From assembly GCA_964570665.1 (NCBI GenBank), contig CAZMZH010000003.1:1-64000 (forward strand): DNA of 64,000 bases, written 5' to 3'. Both the position numbers and the translations under genes were made by a program. Below, piece by piece: positions 18,900 through 27,560 of the stretch (positions are counted from its first letter, which is position 1; every line of letters starts with the position of its first letter). Source of the DNA: JAJDAT01 sp964570665 (GTDB lineage Bacteria; Nitrospinota; Nitrospinia; Nitrospinales; JAJDAT01). A model generated the notes under the pieces. The model was not told the DNA's origin, did no database searches, and worked only from the letters and a program-made list of their open reading frames with translations.

Positions 18900-18985
18900 T
18901 ATAATTTAATTGGACGAATTATCCTCCTTTTAGCTGACCCGTTTGCCGGGAATCCTGCCCACCTGGCAAACGGGTTTTGCTTTTT
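18900..18985 (+). ncRNA. probable small RNA with its own promoter and terminator
   Basis: A good promoter (TTGAAT at 18878-18883, 16-nt spacer, TATAAT at 18900-18905) is followed after about 30 nt by an intrinsic terminator hairpin: ACCCGTTTGCC (18937-18947) and GGCAAACGGGT (18965-18975), then a T-rich tail to about 18985. The predicted transcript starts near 18912 and is about 75 nt. No open frame with a ribosome site fits inside. Its single-stranded 5' part holds ATCCTCCTTTT (18921-18931), complementary to a Shine-Dalgarno consensus. Flanking genes are a minus-strand gene and a start codon 220 nt further on, so this is not a terminator of a known gene. Confidence 0.55.
18937..18985 (+). terminator. 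orphan intrinsic terminator ending the small RNA
   Basis: An 11-bp GC-rich stem with a 17-nt loop, followed by TTTGCTTTTTCTT. No protein gene reads into it from the left on this strand. Confidence 0.75.
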
Positions 18986-19204
18986 CTTCTGATTTTTTCA
19001 CCCGCACTAGAGCTTTTCTCTTTGTAATTCTGAATATATACATTCAAATAAAGGTTTTTTCATAAAATATAGTTGAGGAATGATGTTTTATTTTTTATTT
19101 TGTTAAATAAATATTGAAAAGATTCAACTTAATATTTAAAGTTATTTTTCCATTAGCTCGATAAGAATTAAATAAGATTAAACTTTGAGTTTTTCAAAAA
19201 AAGA

Positions 19205-19435
19205 ATGGAAAAAAAATCCTTTAGAAAACGAATTGTCGAAGCTACTCCAGCGCTAGTATCGTTGCCTATTATTCTTTTAGGCATGTTGGGTAATTCTTGT
19301 ACACAAGGAGAACATGATCTTTTGACGACGGGGTTTAATTGTGAAAACCCTTTTCATGTGAATCATGCAACTTGTGGCACCACCACGGTTGCTGCAAGCT
19401 CAACTACAAGTTTTTTAAGTCCCAACCAAGGATAA
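19205..19435 (+). CDS. small putative lipoprotein
   Basis: A 76-residue protein with a basic N-terminus, a hydrophobic run (ALVSLPIILLGMLGNSC) and a Cys at about 32 in a lipobox-like position, then a short Thr/Ser-rich tail with two more Cys residues. The lipobox is imperfect (LGNSC) and no Shine-Dalgarno site is visible, so both the gene and its export are tentative. Another small frame starts 11 nt downstream. Confidence 0.45.
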   Translation: MEKKSFRKRIVEATPALVSLPIILLGMLGNSCTQGEHDLLTTGFNCENPFHVNHATCGTTTVAASSTTSFLSPNQG

Positions 19436-19445
19436 ACAGTTCCAT

Positions 19446-19700
19446 TTGAGAACTGCCTCATCTATCGATGAAAGCTCCTTTTCAAGTTATATCTATCCAA
19501 AAAATCTAGATATTCTCTCTGAAAAATCGCCCTTAGTTCATGAAAGTAGAAATAAAGACAATAAAAGGTCGGCGGCGTTATTAAAAAAGCTATGTCCGAG
19601 AATGGTTGTGGCGGAGAATGTAAAAGAATTAAACGGAAACATTTTGATTTACAAAGGAGACGAAATAGAAGATAAGCGTGAGAGAATTCTAAGATATTGA
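19446..19700 (+). CDS. small hypothetical protein
   Basis: An 84-residue frame starting with TTG, 11 nt after the previous gene. It is charged and soluble, without recognised motifs; its C-terminus reads GNILIYKGDEIEDKRERILRY. It has no convincing ribosome site and could be a chance frame, although residue composition is protein-like. Confidence 0.35.
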   Translation: MRTASSIDESSFSSYIYPKNLDILSEKSPLVHESRNKDNKRSAALLKKLCPRMVVAENVKELNGNILIYKGDEIEDKRERILRY

Positions 19701-19871
19701 GACGTTTCCGAAATAGAGGTTTTTGGGGAAAGGATGGATCTAGTTACTTTTCATCGATATTTAATTCGAGTAAACTCAAAAGATCTAAAGCAAGAGCGCA
19801 AATTGAAAAAAATATGTAATTTCTAAGCTAAAGAATTTTTTAGACTGAAAATTGTTTTAGCTTAAGTTCAT

Positions 19872-20351
19872 TTAATATTTTTCGATTGTCGCGAATCTAA
19901 CTCCTCGCGGATCTACTAAAAGAGTGAACTGCTTTGAAGGATCGACCGGAGGATTTGCGGCAATAAGCGGAAAGCTCCATTGTTCTTCCGTAGACGGTTC
20001 GTGCGTTCCTCCCTTTATAGGGAGTCCGCTTTTATTGGGATTGTTGACTAAACGAAATTCCGAAACTTGGCCATCGTCCTCTTTTTTGATTTCGTACACC
20101 CAAGCAAAAATACTTTGAATACTTCGGGTAGCGTTATTTTTTATTTTGAAAATAATTCTTTTGGCCCTAGGGCCAATTTTGTATTTTGGCGAAACGGAGA
20201 CATACCCAAAGTTCACAAACTCCACTTCTTTTTCGTCTGGGTTATCTTTATTTTCCTGCGCAAGAGCCAAGCTGTTTCCTTGAATCCATAATCCTAACGT
20301 TAGCGAATAAACCCAAAAACAAAGCCTCAATTGTTTTGCGATTTCTTTCAT
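19872..20351 (-). CDS. periplasmic protein of unknown function
   Basis: A 159-residue protein with a signal peptide (hydrophobic stretch LCFWVYSLTLGLWIQGNSLA, cleavage near ALAQ at about 30-33) and a beta-rich mature part (IIFKIKNNATRSIQSIFAWVY) resembling immunoglobulin-like periplasmic domains. Its ATG overlaps the stop of the M48 protease gene by 4 nt (ATGA), so the two are translationally coupled and may act together in the envelope. Confidence 0.65.
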   Translation of the reverse strand: MKEIAKQLRLCFWVYSLTLGLWIQGNSLALAQENKDNPDEKEVEFVNFGYVSVSPKYKIGPRAKRIIFKIKNNATRSIQSIFAWVYEIKKEDDGQVSEFRLVNNPNKSGLPIKGGTHEPSTEEQWSFPLIAANPPVDPSKQFTLLVDPRGVRFATIEKY

Positions 20352-21601
20352 TTTATTGGAATATTTCCTTCGAGCTTTTTAATCGCATCGATCCTTTGTA
20401 AAAGAGGTGGGTGTGAGTAATTTAGAAAAACATAAAAAGGATGAGGGGTCAAATTTGATAAGTTTTGGACGCAAAGTTTTTTCAAAGCTGTAATTAAAGG
20501 CTCGGTTTGCTTTGTTGTTTCCGCGGCAAATTGATCCGCTTCGAATTCGTGTTTTCGTGATAATTTTTGAAGAAAAATTGACAAAAATAACTCAATAGGG
20601 GCGAATAGCATTCCAAAGAAAATTAAGCCGGCATAAACAGACATTTCTTCCATATAAAAAGCGGAAAATAATTCAGGGGATTTTAAGAAAATAGAAAGTA
20701 GAAAGAACAATAGTCCCATATGAATAATTGAAGACGCCATTCCTATATAAATATGTTTCTTTTTATAATGGCCAATTTCATGAGCTATAACAGATACGAG
20801 TTCTTTGACGCTATGGCCTTCTAAAAGAGTGTCGAAAAGGGCAATCCGCTTGTTTTTTCCAAACCCAGTAAAAAAAGCGTTGGATTTACTCGATCTTTTA
20901 GAACCATCCATTACATAAATATTCTTTAAAGAAAATGAAACCGATCTGGAATAATTTAAGATTGCTTCTTTTAGGTCTCCATCTTCCAGAGGCTCAAATT
21001 TGTTAAATAAAGGCATTATCCAGGTTGGAGCAATAAACTGGATTACCACCATGTATAAAATTGTAGCTATCCAGCAATAAAACCAACCATCCGCTTTTGC
21101 ATATTCAAAAAACGATAAAATCCCAGCTAAGATCGGAATTCCAAGAGCGCAAGTGAGTAGAATCGATTTGAGGGTATCGAGCCAGAATGTTTTCGCATTC
21201 ATTTTATTGAACCCAAACTTTTCCTCAATCACAAAAGTGGAGTAAATCCTGAAGGGTAAAGAAAGTAAACTTTGCCCAAATAATAGAATTGAGATGAAAA
21301 AAATGCCGGTAGTAACTGGTCCCCGGCCAAAGCCTATTAGCCATTGATCCAAGCTATTAAAGCAGCCGGCAAACCAAAATAGCAAAATGATAATTAGGTC
21401 TGCGCCGCCCGAAAAAAGCTCAAGACGAGTGGTTGCGCGTAAATAATCTTGAGACTTTTCGTATTTTTCCGTTTCATATATATCCTTAACCGCATCAGGT
21501 AAATCAGCTTTGAGGTGAGAAATATTTAAATAGTCGGCACAAAGGGTTAAAAGAAACCCGAATATTAAAGAAAAAAGAACGATATATCCGATTAAGTTCA
21601 T
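20348..21601 (-). CDS. M48 family membrane zinc metallopeptidase (Ste24-like)
   Basis: A 417-residue protease with N-terminal and internal membrane segments typical of Ste24/CAAX proteases. The zinc site is H274-E-I-G-H278, and the third ligand is probably the Glu in KHEFEADQFA near residue 355. The long N-terminal membrane domain, with segments around 65-80, 97-115, 145-165 and 175-195, matches Ste24 rather than the short HtpX form. In bacteria such enzymes are linked to membrane protein quality control. It is the first gene of a two-gene unit. Confidence 0.88.
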   Translation of the reverse strand: MNLIGYIVLFSLIFGFLLTLCADYLNISHLKADLPDAVKDIYETEKYEKSQDYLRATTRLELFSGGADLIIILLFWFAGCFNSLDQWLIGFGRGPVTTGIFFISILLFGQSLLSLPFRIYSTFVIEEKFGFNKMNAKTFWLDTLKSILLTCALGIPILAGILSFFEYAKADGWFYCWIATILYMVVIQFIAPTWIMPLFNKFEPLEDGDLKEAILNYSRSVSFSLKNIYVMDGSKRSSKSNAFFTGFGKNKRIALFDTLLEGHSVKELVSVIAHEIGHYKKKHIYIGMASSIIHMGLLFFLLSIFLKSPELFSAFYMEEMSVYAGLIFFGMLFAPIELFLSIFLQKLSRKHEFEADQFAAETTKQTEPLITALKKLCVQNLSNLTPHPFYVFLNYSHPPLLQRIDAIKKLEGNIPIK

Positions 21602-21643
21602 GGTTTTTTAGGAATAAAGTTAAAAAAATTTTGTATGTATACT

Positions 21644-21686
21644 AATTTACTCATAAACTGCAATGCATGCAATTTATGAGTAAATT
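21644..21686. repeat. 14-bp perfect inverted repeat
   Basis: AATTTACTCATAAA (21644-21657) and its exact complement (21673-21686) flank a 15-nt spacer that contains the palindrome TGCATGCA. It lies 42 nt upstream of the M48 start codon and about 125 nt upstream of the promoter of the small gene at 21882. It could be an operator between divergent units or an RNA hairpin; there is no T tract for a terminator. Confidence 0.6.
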
Positions 21687-21811
21687 TGTTCGCATTTTGA
21701 TGCTAGGGAGTGGCATTTTTTTCCATTTTGGTACTAGATAGGTTGATTTTTTTTAATAACTAAAAATAAAAACTGAATAAATCCTTTGTTTTTAGCTGGT
21801 TATGGTTTTTG

Positions 21812-21840
21812 TTGAATTTTGGCGCTAACTTTGCTTATTA
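21812..21840 (+). promoter_or_regulatory. promoter of the small gene at 21882
   Basis: TTGAAT (21812-21817), a 17-nt spacer and TTATTA (21835-21840), about 40 nt before the start codon. Confidence 0.45.
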
Positions 21841-21881
21841 AAAGGCGTGTACTAATTTAACATGTTTTTAGGAGAAAAAAA

Positions 21882-22061
21882 ATGAACCTGGTTATTGAAA
21901 AGTCTGAAAAAAATAATGAGCTTAAAAAACAGGATATTCGAGGCCTGAAAAAGAACTTTGATAGCGATGATAAAAGTTTACCAAATAAATACAGCCAAGT
22001 AACCGAAGGTTTGAAAAAAAGGCTTCATGATTTTTGGTATGGTTGGGTGTGGGTTGATTAA
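21882..22061 (+). CDS. small 59-residue protein with aromatic C-terminus
   Basis: An ATG with a strong TTAGGAG ribosome site opens a 59-residue frame. The first 48 residues are polar and Lys/Glu/Asn-rich; the last ten read DFWYGWVWVD, a striking cluster of aromatic residues. There is no signal peptide. Promoter, ribosome site and frame together make it likely to be real although short. The leader-like front and aromatic core-like tail recall precursor peptides, but no modifying enzyme is adjacent, so this is only a possibility. Confidence 0.6.
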   Translation: MNLVIEKSEKNNELKKQDIRGLKKNFDSDDKSLPNKYSQVTEGLKKRLHDFWYGWVWVD

Positions 22062-22096
22062 TCTTTTTGAGTTTCAAGCCAGATCGATAAAATGAA

Positions 22097-22291
22097 TTAA
22101 TTTTCAGAGTTTACGCATTTTTTACAGAAAAGGGGAAAACCTATAAACTCTTTCCTTCCCTCTTGAGTTTGTGTCCAAGGTCTTATCTTCCATGGCGGGT
22201 TATGTCGAACATGTTGCTTGTGCCCACAAGCTAAAACCGCTGTCCAATGACCTTCTTCATCTTTGATGAAGTCTACGATTTTTCTTTCCAT
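22097..22291 (-). CDS. DUF3565 family protein, probable zinc-binding
   Basis: A 64-residue cytoplasmic protein matching DUF3565: DEEGHWTAVLACGHKQHVRH near residues 11-30, NPPWKIRPW and a closing CKKC. The CGH...H and CxxC residues suggest a zinc site. Family function is unknown. It lies 18 nt downstream of the serine protease stop and is probably the last gene of that unit. Confidence 0.82.
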   Translation of the reverse strand: MERKIVDFIKDEEGHWTAVLACGHKQHVRHNPPWKIRPWTQTQEGRKEFIGFPLFCKKCVNSEN

Positions 22292-22309
22292 AGAAACTAT
22301 TAATTAAAA

Positions 22310-23035
22310 TTAAGTTCCTGTTTCGATTAGTACGATATTTTTTTGAATCCCTTCCTTAAAATAGGAAAGGCCTTTGGAAAGGCCTAGCGATCTTTGCGGC
22401 CTAGATTTAGCGCTACGAGTATTTCTTGAGATAATCTTATCAAATCCATTGATTGCGGAGTTTTTTAAAACTAAACCCACTTCTTTAGATAAAGCTATTT
22501 TTATATCGAGAACTTTTTCAAAATCCTGAGCCGTAAGCGCGAATCCTATTACTTCTCCATTGCTATTAAATACCGGAGCTCCGCTTTGTCCCGGTTTGAT
22601 GGGAAAGCTTATTTGAAACACTCTTTTATCTCCGTTCGTTCCATCCATTGAAATGATATTTCCTTCCTCGGCGATATGCTGGTCTTCTTGCGTATTTGCT
22701 ATAGGATAAAATAGAGCGAATACATAGTCGCCTTTTTTTACTTCAATTGAATTTGAAAAACGGATTAAGCTTCTTTCGATCTTGGGTGAGGTTTCCAGTT
22801 GTAATATGGATAAGAGATTTGAATCTGCTTTAATAGCCTTATTGGCTCTAATGTCATCGGCATTAGGAAACTTGACGATGATGTCCGTAGCGTTTTCCAC
22901 TAAGTGAGTCAATGTAATCAAACGACCGTCTGTACCTAATAAAATACCAGTTCCAATGGTTCGAGTAGGCGTAGCGAGAAACAAGGCAATAAAAAGTAAA
23001 ACGACCCCAATGCTTAGCAAAAAAAACTTTTTCAT
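22310..23035 (-). CDS. membrane-anchored trypsin-like serine protease
   Basis: A 241-residue protein with an N-terminal signal anchor (residues 4-21) and a trypsin-fold domain of the HtrA type but without a PDZ domain. The likely triad is H44 (TLTHLVENA), D71 (ADSNLLSIL) and S151 in PGQSGAPVF, where HtrA proteins have GNSGGP. It would act in the periplasm. It starts 5 nt after the SUMF1-like gene, so they are cotranscribed. The altered GQSGAP motif leaves activity uncertain. Confidence 0.75.
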   Translation of the reverse strand: MKKFFLLSIGVVLLFIALFLATPTRTIGTGILLGTDGRLITLTHLVENATDIIVKFPNADDIRANKAIKADSNLLSILQLETSPKIERSLIRFSNSIEVKKGDYVFALFYPIANTQEDQHIAEEGNIISMDGTNGDKRVFQISFPIKPGQSGAPVFNSNGEVIGFALTAQDFEKVLDIKIALSKEVGLVLKNSAINGFDKIISRNTRSAKSRPQRSLGLSKGLSYFKEGIQKNIVLIETGT

Positions 23036-23040
23036 CTAAG

Positions 23041-23973
23041 TTATTGTAAGACCTTGGAAGAGGATAGAGCGCAACGAAAACCAAAATAGTTGGCAGCCGA
23101 GGCCGGGTCGGACCAATTTCTGAAAGCGGAACGCAAAAAATCTGGCGCGTTAATCCAGGAGCCGCCTCGAATAATCTTTGCAAAGCCAAAGTGAGGGCCG
23201 TGAGGGTTTTTTGAGGGAGCTACATTATAATAGCCCTCTCCATACCAATCGTTCACCCATTCCCAAACATTGCCAGCCATATCGTAGAGACCGTAACCGT
23301 TTGGCGGATAACTCCCCACAGGAGCCGTGTATTTTGCGCCATCTTCAAACTGACCGGAATGGGTGACGACAATACAATTTTTATCGCATAAATTTGCTTT
23401 GCCCGACACCATGGCGTCTCCCCAATGATATAAGGAGTTTTCGCCGCCTTTCGCGGCAATTTCCCATTCTGTTTCGGTAGGCAATCGTTTTCCAATTTGT
23501 TCGCAGTAATCGCTAGCTTGTTTCCAATGGACTCTTTCTACAGGGTGGTTCTCCCCTAAAAACTCGGAGGGGTTTTTACCGGTAACGTCTTCAAATCGTT
23601 TCTGAGTTACTTCATATTTATCGATATAATAATCGTCCACGAAAGCGGTATGTTCAGGGCCTTCCTCCAAAAAAGTAAATCTTTTGCACCGGTCAAAATA
23701 TTTTTTACACTCTTCCAATCCTTTATCAGGCGCTAAACCAACCTGAAAATTTCCGCCCGAGATTAAGACCATATCCTTTATCAAATCATCTGTTTTTTTT
23801 ACTTTGGTTTTATTTTGGTTTGCGGGAGGCGCTGCTTTGGGTTTAGATAACGGGTTTTTTATATTAGAAATGGCAGTTTGAGCCGAAACATTAGTACAGG
23901 TCAATAGCAGACCTAACGATATAATGAGGGCGACAAAACTAATTGAAGCAATGATTTGGTTATGGGGAGGCAT
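23041..23973 (-). CDS. exported SUMF1/FGE-like domain protein
   Basis: A 310-residue protein with a signal or anchor segment (about 8-30), a Pro/Ala/Lys linker and a formylglycine-generating-enzyme fold (about 65-305). Landmarks are GGNFQVG, HPVERVHWKQASDYC, RLPTETEWEIAAKGG, YGLYDMAGNVWEWVNDW and IRGGSW. The region after RGGSW lacks the paired Cys residues that bind copper in true FGE, so this is probably a structural or ligand-binding member, not a sulfatase activator. It begins a unit with the serine protease and DUF3565 genes. Confidence 0.85.
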   Translation of the reverse strand: MPPHNQIIASISFVALIISLGLLLTCTNVSAQTAISNIKNPLSKPKAAPPANQNKTKVKKTDDLIKDMVLISGGNFQVGLAPDKGLEECKKYFDRCKRFTFLEEGPEHTAFVDDYYIDKYEVTQKRFEDVTGKNPSEFLGENHPVERVHWKQASDYCEQIGKRLPTETEWEIAAKGGENSLYHWGDAMVSGKANLCDKNCIVVTHSGQFEDGAKYTAPVGSYPPNGYGLYDMAGNVWEWVNDWYGEGYYNVAPSKNPHGPHFGFAKIIRGGSWINAPDFLRSAFRNWSDPASAANYFGFRCALSSSKVLQ

Positions 23974-24080
23974 CCTATTCTCCTAAGTAATTAGGTCAAT
24001 AGACGATTGCTATGGTATTTCATCTCTTATTAAAAGGCTAGAAAAAACATCTGATTTTAAAGTCGAAAAATTGCGCAATA

Positions 24081-24785
24081 TTATTTTAAAAGAGCATACG
24101 CGGCAGGAAAAATTTTTGAAACCCATTCTACATATTGTCTAGCCGATGGGTGAAGCCCATCGGGGGCAAACATTTGGGGCTTGTCGCAAAGCTCTTGCGA
24201 AAGGGGAAAGATATCGATAAATGATAATTCCCTTTCATTGGCCAACGCTTTGACGATTCCGTTAAACCTAGAAATTCCGTTTACGGCGCTTTTCCCAAAG
24301 CCAAATTTAGCGCCTGTAGGCGAGCAGGAAAAGTCTGGTATAGCGACTATTATTAACCGTTTTGTAGATGGAAGTGTCTTTAAAATTTCATCGATAAGAA
24401 TTGTTAGATCTTGTTTGAAGCGCTTTCCATTACCATGTCTTATCCAATCGTTTGCTCCCATTAAAAGAGTGACAAAGTTGGGTTGAGATTTTTTTAAAAT
24501 TGGCAGTTCTCTTTGAATTGCCATTGGAACAGTCCACCCAGATTGTGAAGGGTTTGCGGTTAAGACTATGGGAACACCCGCTTCATTCAGTTTTTGTGTG
24601 AGTTGAAAAGGCCAGGAATTCTCTTTGGTAAGCCCCTCGCCTATGGTGTAGGAGTCGCCTATGGCAACATATCTTATAGAGCTTATTTCCTTAGCTTCAA
24701 TCCCGACGTCAATAAAGGATGTCATAATTGTTATAATAAAAAAGACAACGTGAAATCTTTTAGGGATAATATTAAAAATAATCAT
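24081..24785 (-). CDS. exported SGNH/GDSL hydrolase
   Basis: A 234-residue esterase-type protein. A hydrophobic signal or anchor occupies residues 11-28. Catalytic blocks: nucleophile S45 in IGDSYTIGEG, the GAND motif in LLMGANDWIRHG and DGLHPS carrying the Asp-His pair. Substrates of the family are esters or acetylated glycans; none can be named here. The gene is divergent from the STAS-like gene, whose start lies 45 nt away. Confidence 0.85.
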   Translation of the reverse strand: MIIFNIIPKRFHVVFFIITIMTSFIDVGIEAKEISSIRYVAIGDSYTIGEGLTKENSWPFQLTQKLNEAGVPIVLTANPSQSGWTVPMAIQRELPILKKSQPNFVTLLMGANDWIRHGNGKRFKQDLTILIDEILKTLPSTKRLIIVAIPDFSCSPTGAKFGFGKSAVNGISRFNGIVKALANERELSFIDIFPLSQELCDKPQMFAPDGLHPSARQYVEWVSKIFPAAYALLK

Positions 24786-24830
24786 GATGTAGGCCGAGTC
24801 TTTTTTGGTTTAATTGAGGAGATAGATTTA

Positions 24831-25190
24831 ATGAAGGTTAATTTGCTTGAAAATATAGGGAAATCTTGTGTGGCTCTTGAAGATGGATTAAAGCTTTACA
24901 ATATAGTGTTGCCTAGTATGAATAAAGGAGAAACTGTAGAACTTGATTTTAACGGCGTCGATACTGTTTATACCCCTTTTTTAAACGGTTGTATTGGTAA
25001 ATTGTTCGAACGTTTTGACAAAGAAACGTTAATGGCTAGATTGGTTTTTTGTCAAATAGATTCCGGTCAACTAAAAAAAGTTAACGAATTTATAGATAGC
25101 ATTGATAAAAGAAATACTGAGAAGAACGAACGAGAAATTCTATCCGAAATTTTTGAAGAAGATGGGATTGATAGTATTGACGGTCCCTAA
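24831..25190 (+). CDS. STAS-like DUF4325 protein
   Basis: A 119-residue cytoplasmic protein. The core VELDFNGVDTVYTPFLNGC followed by LFERFD matches DUF4325, a STAS-like fold typical of anti-sigma antagonist relatives. A GAGGAG site supports the ATG at 24831; the frame continues open upstream but that part lies over the divergent hydrolase gene. The C-terminus is acidic. No kinase partner is adjacent. It is convergent with the VTT gene, whose stop is 2 nt away. Confidence 0.72.
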   Translation: MKVNLLENIGKSCVALEDGLKLYNIVLPSMNKGETVELDFNGVDTVYTPFLNGCIGKLFERFDKETLMARLVFCQIDSGQLKKVNEFIDSIDKRNTEKNEREILSEIFEEDGIDSIDGP

Positions 25191-25191
25191 A

Positions 25192-25893
25192 TTATGGCGC
25201 AGTAGCTTCCGGCTCGATCTTCGATTTTTTTTGTTTCCAATTGTTATAAAGCCCGGGAGCTATTATCGCTAAACCTAAAGCTAATAGAATTCCCATGGAT
25301 TCAGGAGTCGCAATTTCTTCCATGGAATTAATAGTCGCTAACCGGTTTCCGGCTCCCACGAAAATAAAAGTAATAGGCAACGACCCCAGAAGAGTCGCCA
25401 AAGCAAAAGTTCGTAATGATATTTGAGTCAATCCCGATAAAATATTAACCATGAAAAAGGGCATAATAGGAACCATACGAACAAACAAAATATACTTTCC
25501 CGCATCTTTCTCTATTTTTTTATTAAATGCGGCAATGGACGATTGAAATTTATTTTCTAACCAGTTCCTAATAAAAAAACGCGCTGCAATGAAACCTAGA
25601 ATTGCTCCTAAAGTATCCCCCATGTTGACTAAAAATGTTCCTAGCCAAGGTCCGAAGACTAAACCAGCTCCCAAGGTCATTATAGGGGCCGCTGGAATCG
25701 CCAAAGCCATAGTGATTATATAAATTATTAGGAATCCAAAAATAGTTCCCATTTCATTTTTTTGGTAGAACGATAGCAACCATCCTCGATTTTCTTTCAG
25801 ACTTTCTAACGTTAAGTATTGTCCAATGTCGAAATAGTTATAAAAAAAAACCATTAATACGAAGCTTAAGCCGATTGTAATTTTATTTTTCAT
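25192..25893 (-). CDS. TVP38/TMEM64 (VTT domain) membrane protein
   Basis: A 233-residue inner-membrane protein with about five hydrophobic segments. The VTT/SNARE-associated domain covers about residues 65-190, with the landmarks AIPAAPIMTLGAGLVFGPWLG, GDTLGAILGFIAARF and VRMVPIMPFFMVNILSGLT. Related DedA/VTT proteins are lipid scramblases or flippases that maintain envelope lipids. It follows the TIGR01777 gene by 14 nt, so they form one unit. Confidence 0.88.
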   Translation of the reverse strand: MKNKITIGLSFVLMVFFYNYFDIGQYLTLESLKENRGWLLSFYQKNEMGTIFGFLIIYIITMALAIPAAPIMTLGAGLVFGPWLGTFLVNMGDTLGAILGFIAARFFIRNWLENKFQSSIAAFNKKIEKDAGKYILFVRMVPIMPFFMVNILSGLTQISLRTFALATLLGSLPITFIFVGAGNRLATINSMEEIATPESMGILLALGLAIIAPGLYNNWKQKKSKIEPEATAP

Positions 25894-25907
25894 TTTTCGG
25901 GAAATAT

Positions 25908-27269
25908 TTAGTTAAAAATTTTTTCAATCATTTGTTTTCGGTAGCTAAATATTTTTTCTAAATCTTTTTTTATGAAAATATTAGTAATGACATCGCCAAA
26001 AACCCCAAAAGGAGCCCGGTAACTTACTTTGTCTCGGATTAGAGTGCCGCCGTCTTTTTCGGTAAATTCGTGAATATGGAGCCAATAGCTGTAGGGGCCG
26101 CGTATTTGTTTATCTGAAAACCGAAAGTTTGGTTCCCATTCGACTATTTGAGACTGCCACCAAAATGGAATACAGCGTAACCAAAGGCGGTAATTTATTT
26201 TAGCGCCTTTTTGAATTTCTTTTGGAGATTGATTTAATACCTTAAATCTCAAAAAATCCGGAGTTAATCGTTCTAAGTTTTTTGCTTCTTTAAAAAAGGA
26301 ATAGGTTTTTTCTATCGGTTGATTAATCCATTGCTCCAGGTGGATTTCGTGGAATTTACGAGAACATATTTCTGTTAAGGCTTGTTCCAAATGAGGGAAT
26401 TTGAAAGAAAATTCAGATCTTAATATTTTTTTTGCGGAAACCCTTTGACTCGCTAGAAGTAAACTGGATAGTTCTCCTAAGACAAACTTCAGGGCAAAAG
26501 TAGGAACCGTAAAAATTGTAGGCAGTTTAAGAACTTTCCCCATAGTTTTTGTGAACTGTTCGTTAGTTTCCGGATAAGGACTTATAGCGTTTACTGGACC
26601 GTTTAGATTCGTGGCGGTTAGTGCATGAACTATCATTTCGGTTAGATCTTCTAAATGAATCCAGCTTATCCAATTTTTTCCGCTTCCAAGTTTCCCTCCA
26701 AGGCCTATTTGAAAAGGCGGAAGCATTTTTTGTAAAGCTCCACCATCGTGACCAAGTACCATTCCAATTCTTAAAGCGACAGTTCTAATTCCAAGCTCTT
26801 CAGCTTTAAAAATTTCAGTTTCCCATTTTTGGCAAATTTGAGATAAGAAATCCGAACCAGGTAACGAGTTTTCGTTCATTTCTTTATCTCCGTTATCTCC
26901 GTAAAAGCCTATTGCCGATGCAGATAAAAAAACTTTTGGCTTTTTGTCTAAATTCTTCATGGCCGATACTAAATTCCTCGCAGAAAGAATTCGCGAGTTT
27001 TCAATCGATTTTTTTTGGTTAACAGACCATCGTCCAGATGCTATGTTTTCTCCAGTCAGATTAATTACGGCGTCTATTCCTTCAAGCGATTTCAATGGTA
27101 GGTTGCCAGATTCAGGTTCCCATTCATAAGCTTTGCAAAGAACCGGCAATCGAAATGTCGCCTTATCTAAGTTTCTTGTTAAAACGACAATTTCATATTT
27201 ATAGTCGGTCAGTTTTTTGAGTAATTCATTTCCTATAAACCCAGAAGCTCCAGCCACTAAAATTTTCAT
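25908..27269 (-). CDS. TIGR01777 epimerase fused to an SRPBCC domain
   Basis: A 453-residue two-domain protein. Residues 1-300 are an extended short-chain dehydrogenase/epimerase of the TIGR01777 (SDR39U1, YfcH) type with the NAD(P) motif GASGFIG at 7-13, an active-site region GFYGDNGD and the C-terminal DUF1731-like tail. Residues about 312-453 form an SRPBCC ligand-binding domain (QWINQPIEKTYSFFKEAKNLE). This fusion is known in the family. Substrate is unknown. Confidence 0.88.
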   Translation of the reverse strand: MKILVAGASGFIGNELLKKLTDYKYEIVVLTRNLDKATFRLPVLCKAYEWEPESGNLPLKSLEGIDAVINLTGENIASGRWSVNQKKSIENSRILSARNLVSAMKNLDKKPKVFLSASAIGFYGDNGDKEMNENSLPGSDFLSQICQKWETEIFKAEELGIRTVALRIGMVLGHDGGALQKMLPPFQIGLGGKLGSGKNWISWIHLEDLTEMIVHALTATNLNGPVNAISPYPETNEQFTKTMGKVLKLPTIFTVPTFALKFVLGELSSLLLASQRVSAKKILRSEFSFKFPHLEQALTEICSRKFHEIHLEQWINQPIEKTYSFFKEAKNLERLTPDFLRFKVLNQSPKEIQKGAKINYRLWLRCIPFWWQSQIVEWEPNFRFSDKQIRGPYSYWLHIHEFTEKDGGTLIRDKVSYRAPFGVFGDVITNIFIKKDLEKIFSYRKQMIEKIFN

Positions 27270-27560
27270 AAGATCCTTCAGCTTTCTACAGAAAAACGAT
27301 TTGTTGAATACCAGGAAGGCGTTTATTGTGCTTTGTATTAAACTCTGATTATCTCAACTTTTTTAGCATTTTTGTCTATTTATTTTTACTATATTCTATA
27401 AATTTTAAATTTTGTCTATGTTTTAAGTTTTTAATTGTTATTGAGAGAGTAAAATGAGCTCTAATATTAAGTTAAGTCAAAAATTTTTGATTTATTGAAG
27501 ATGTAATGCCAGAAAAGTTGTTCCTAAGGCAAACTTTTGAATTATTGCAAGAGCTTTGAA

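Noticed and set aside
23041..23973. True sulfatase-activating formylglycine-generating enzyme
   Set aside because: The active-site Cys pair is absent and no sulfatase gene is in the window.
24594..24830. N-terminal extension of the STAS-like gene
   Set aside because: It overlaps the divergent SGNH hydrolase and its start; the ATG at 24831 has a clear ribosome site and begins the conserved domain.
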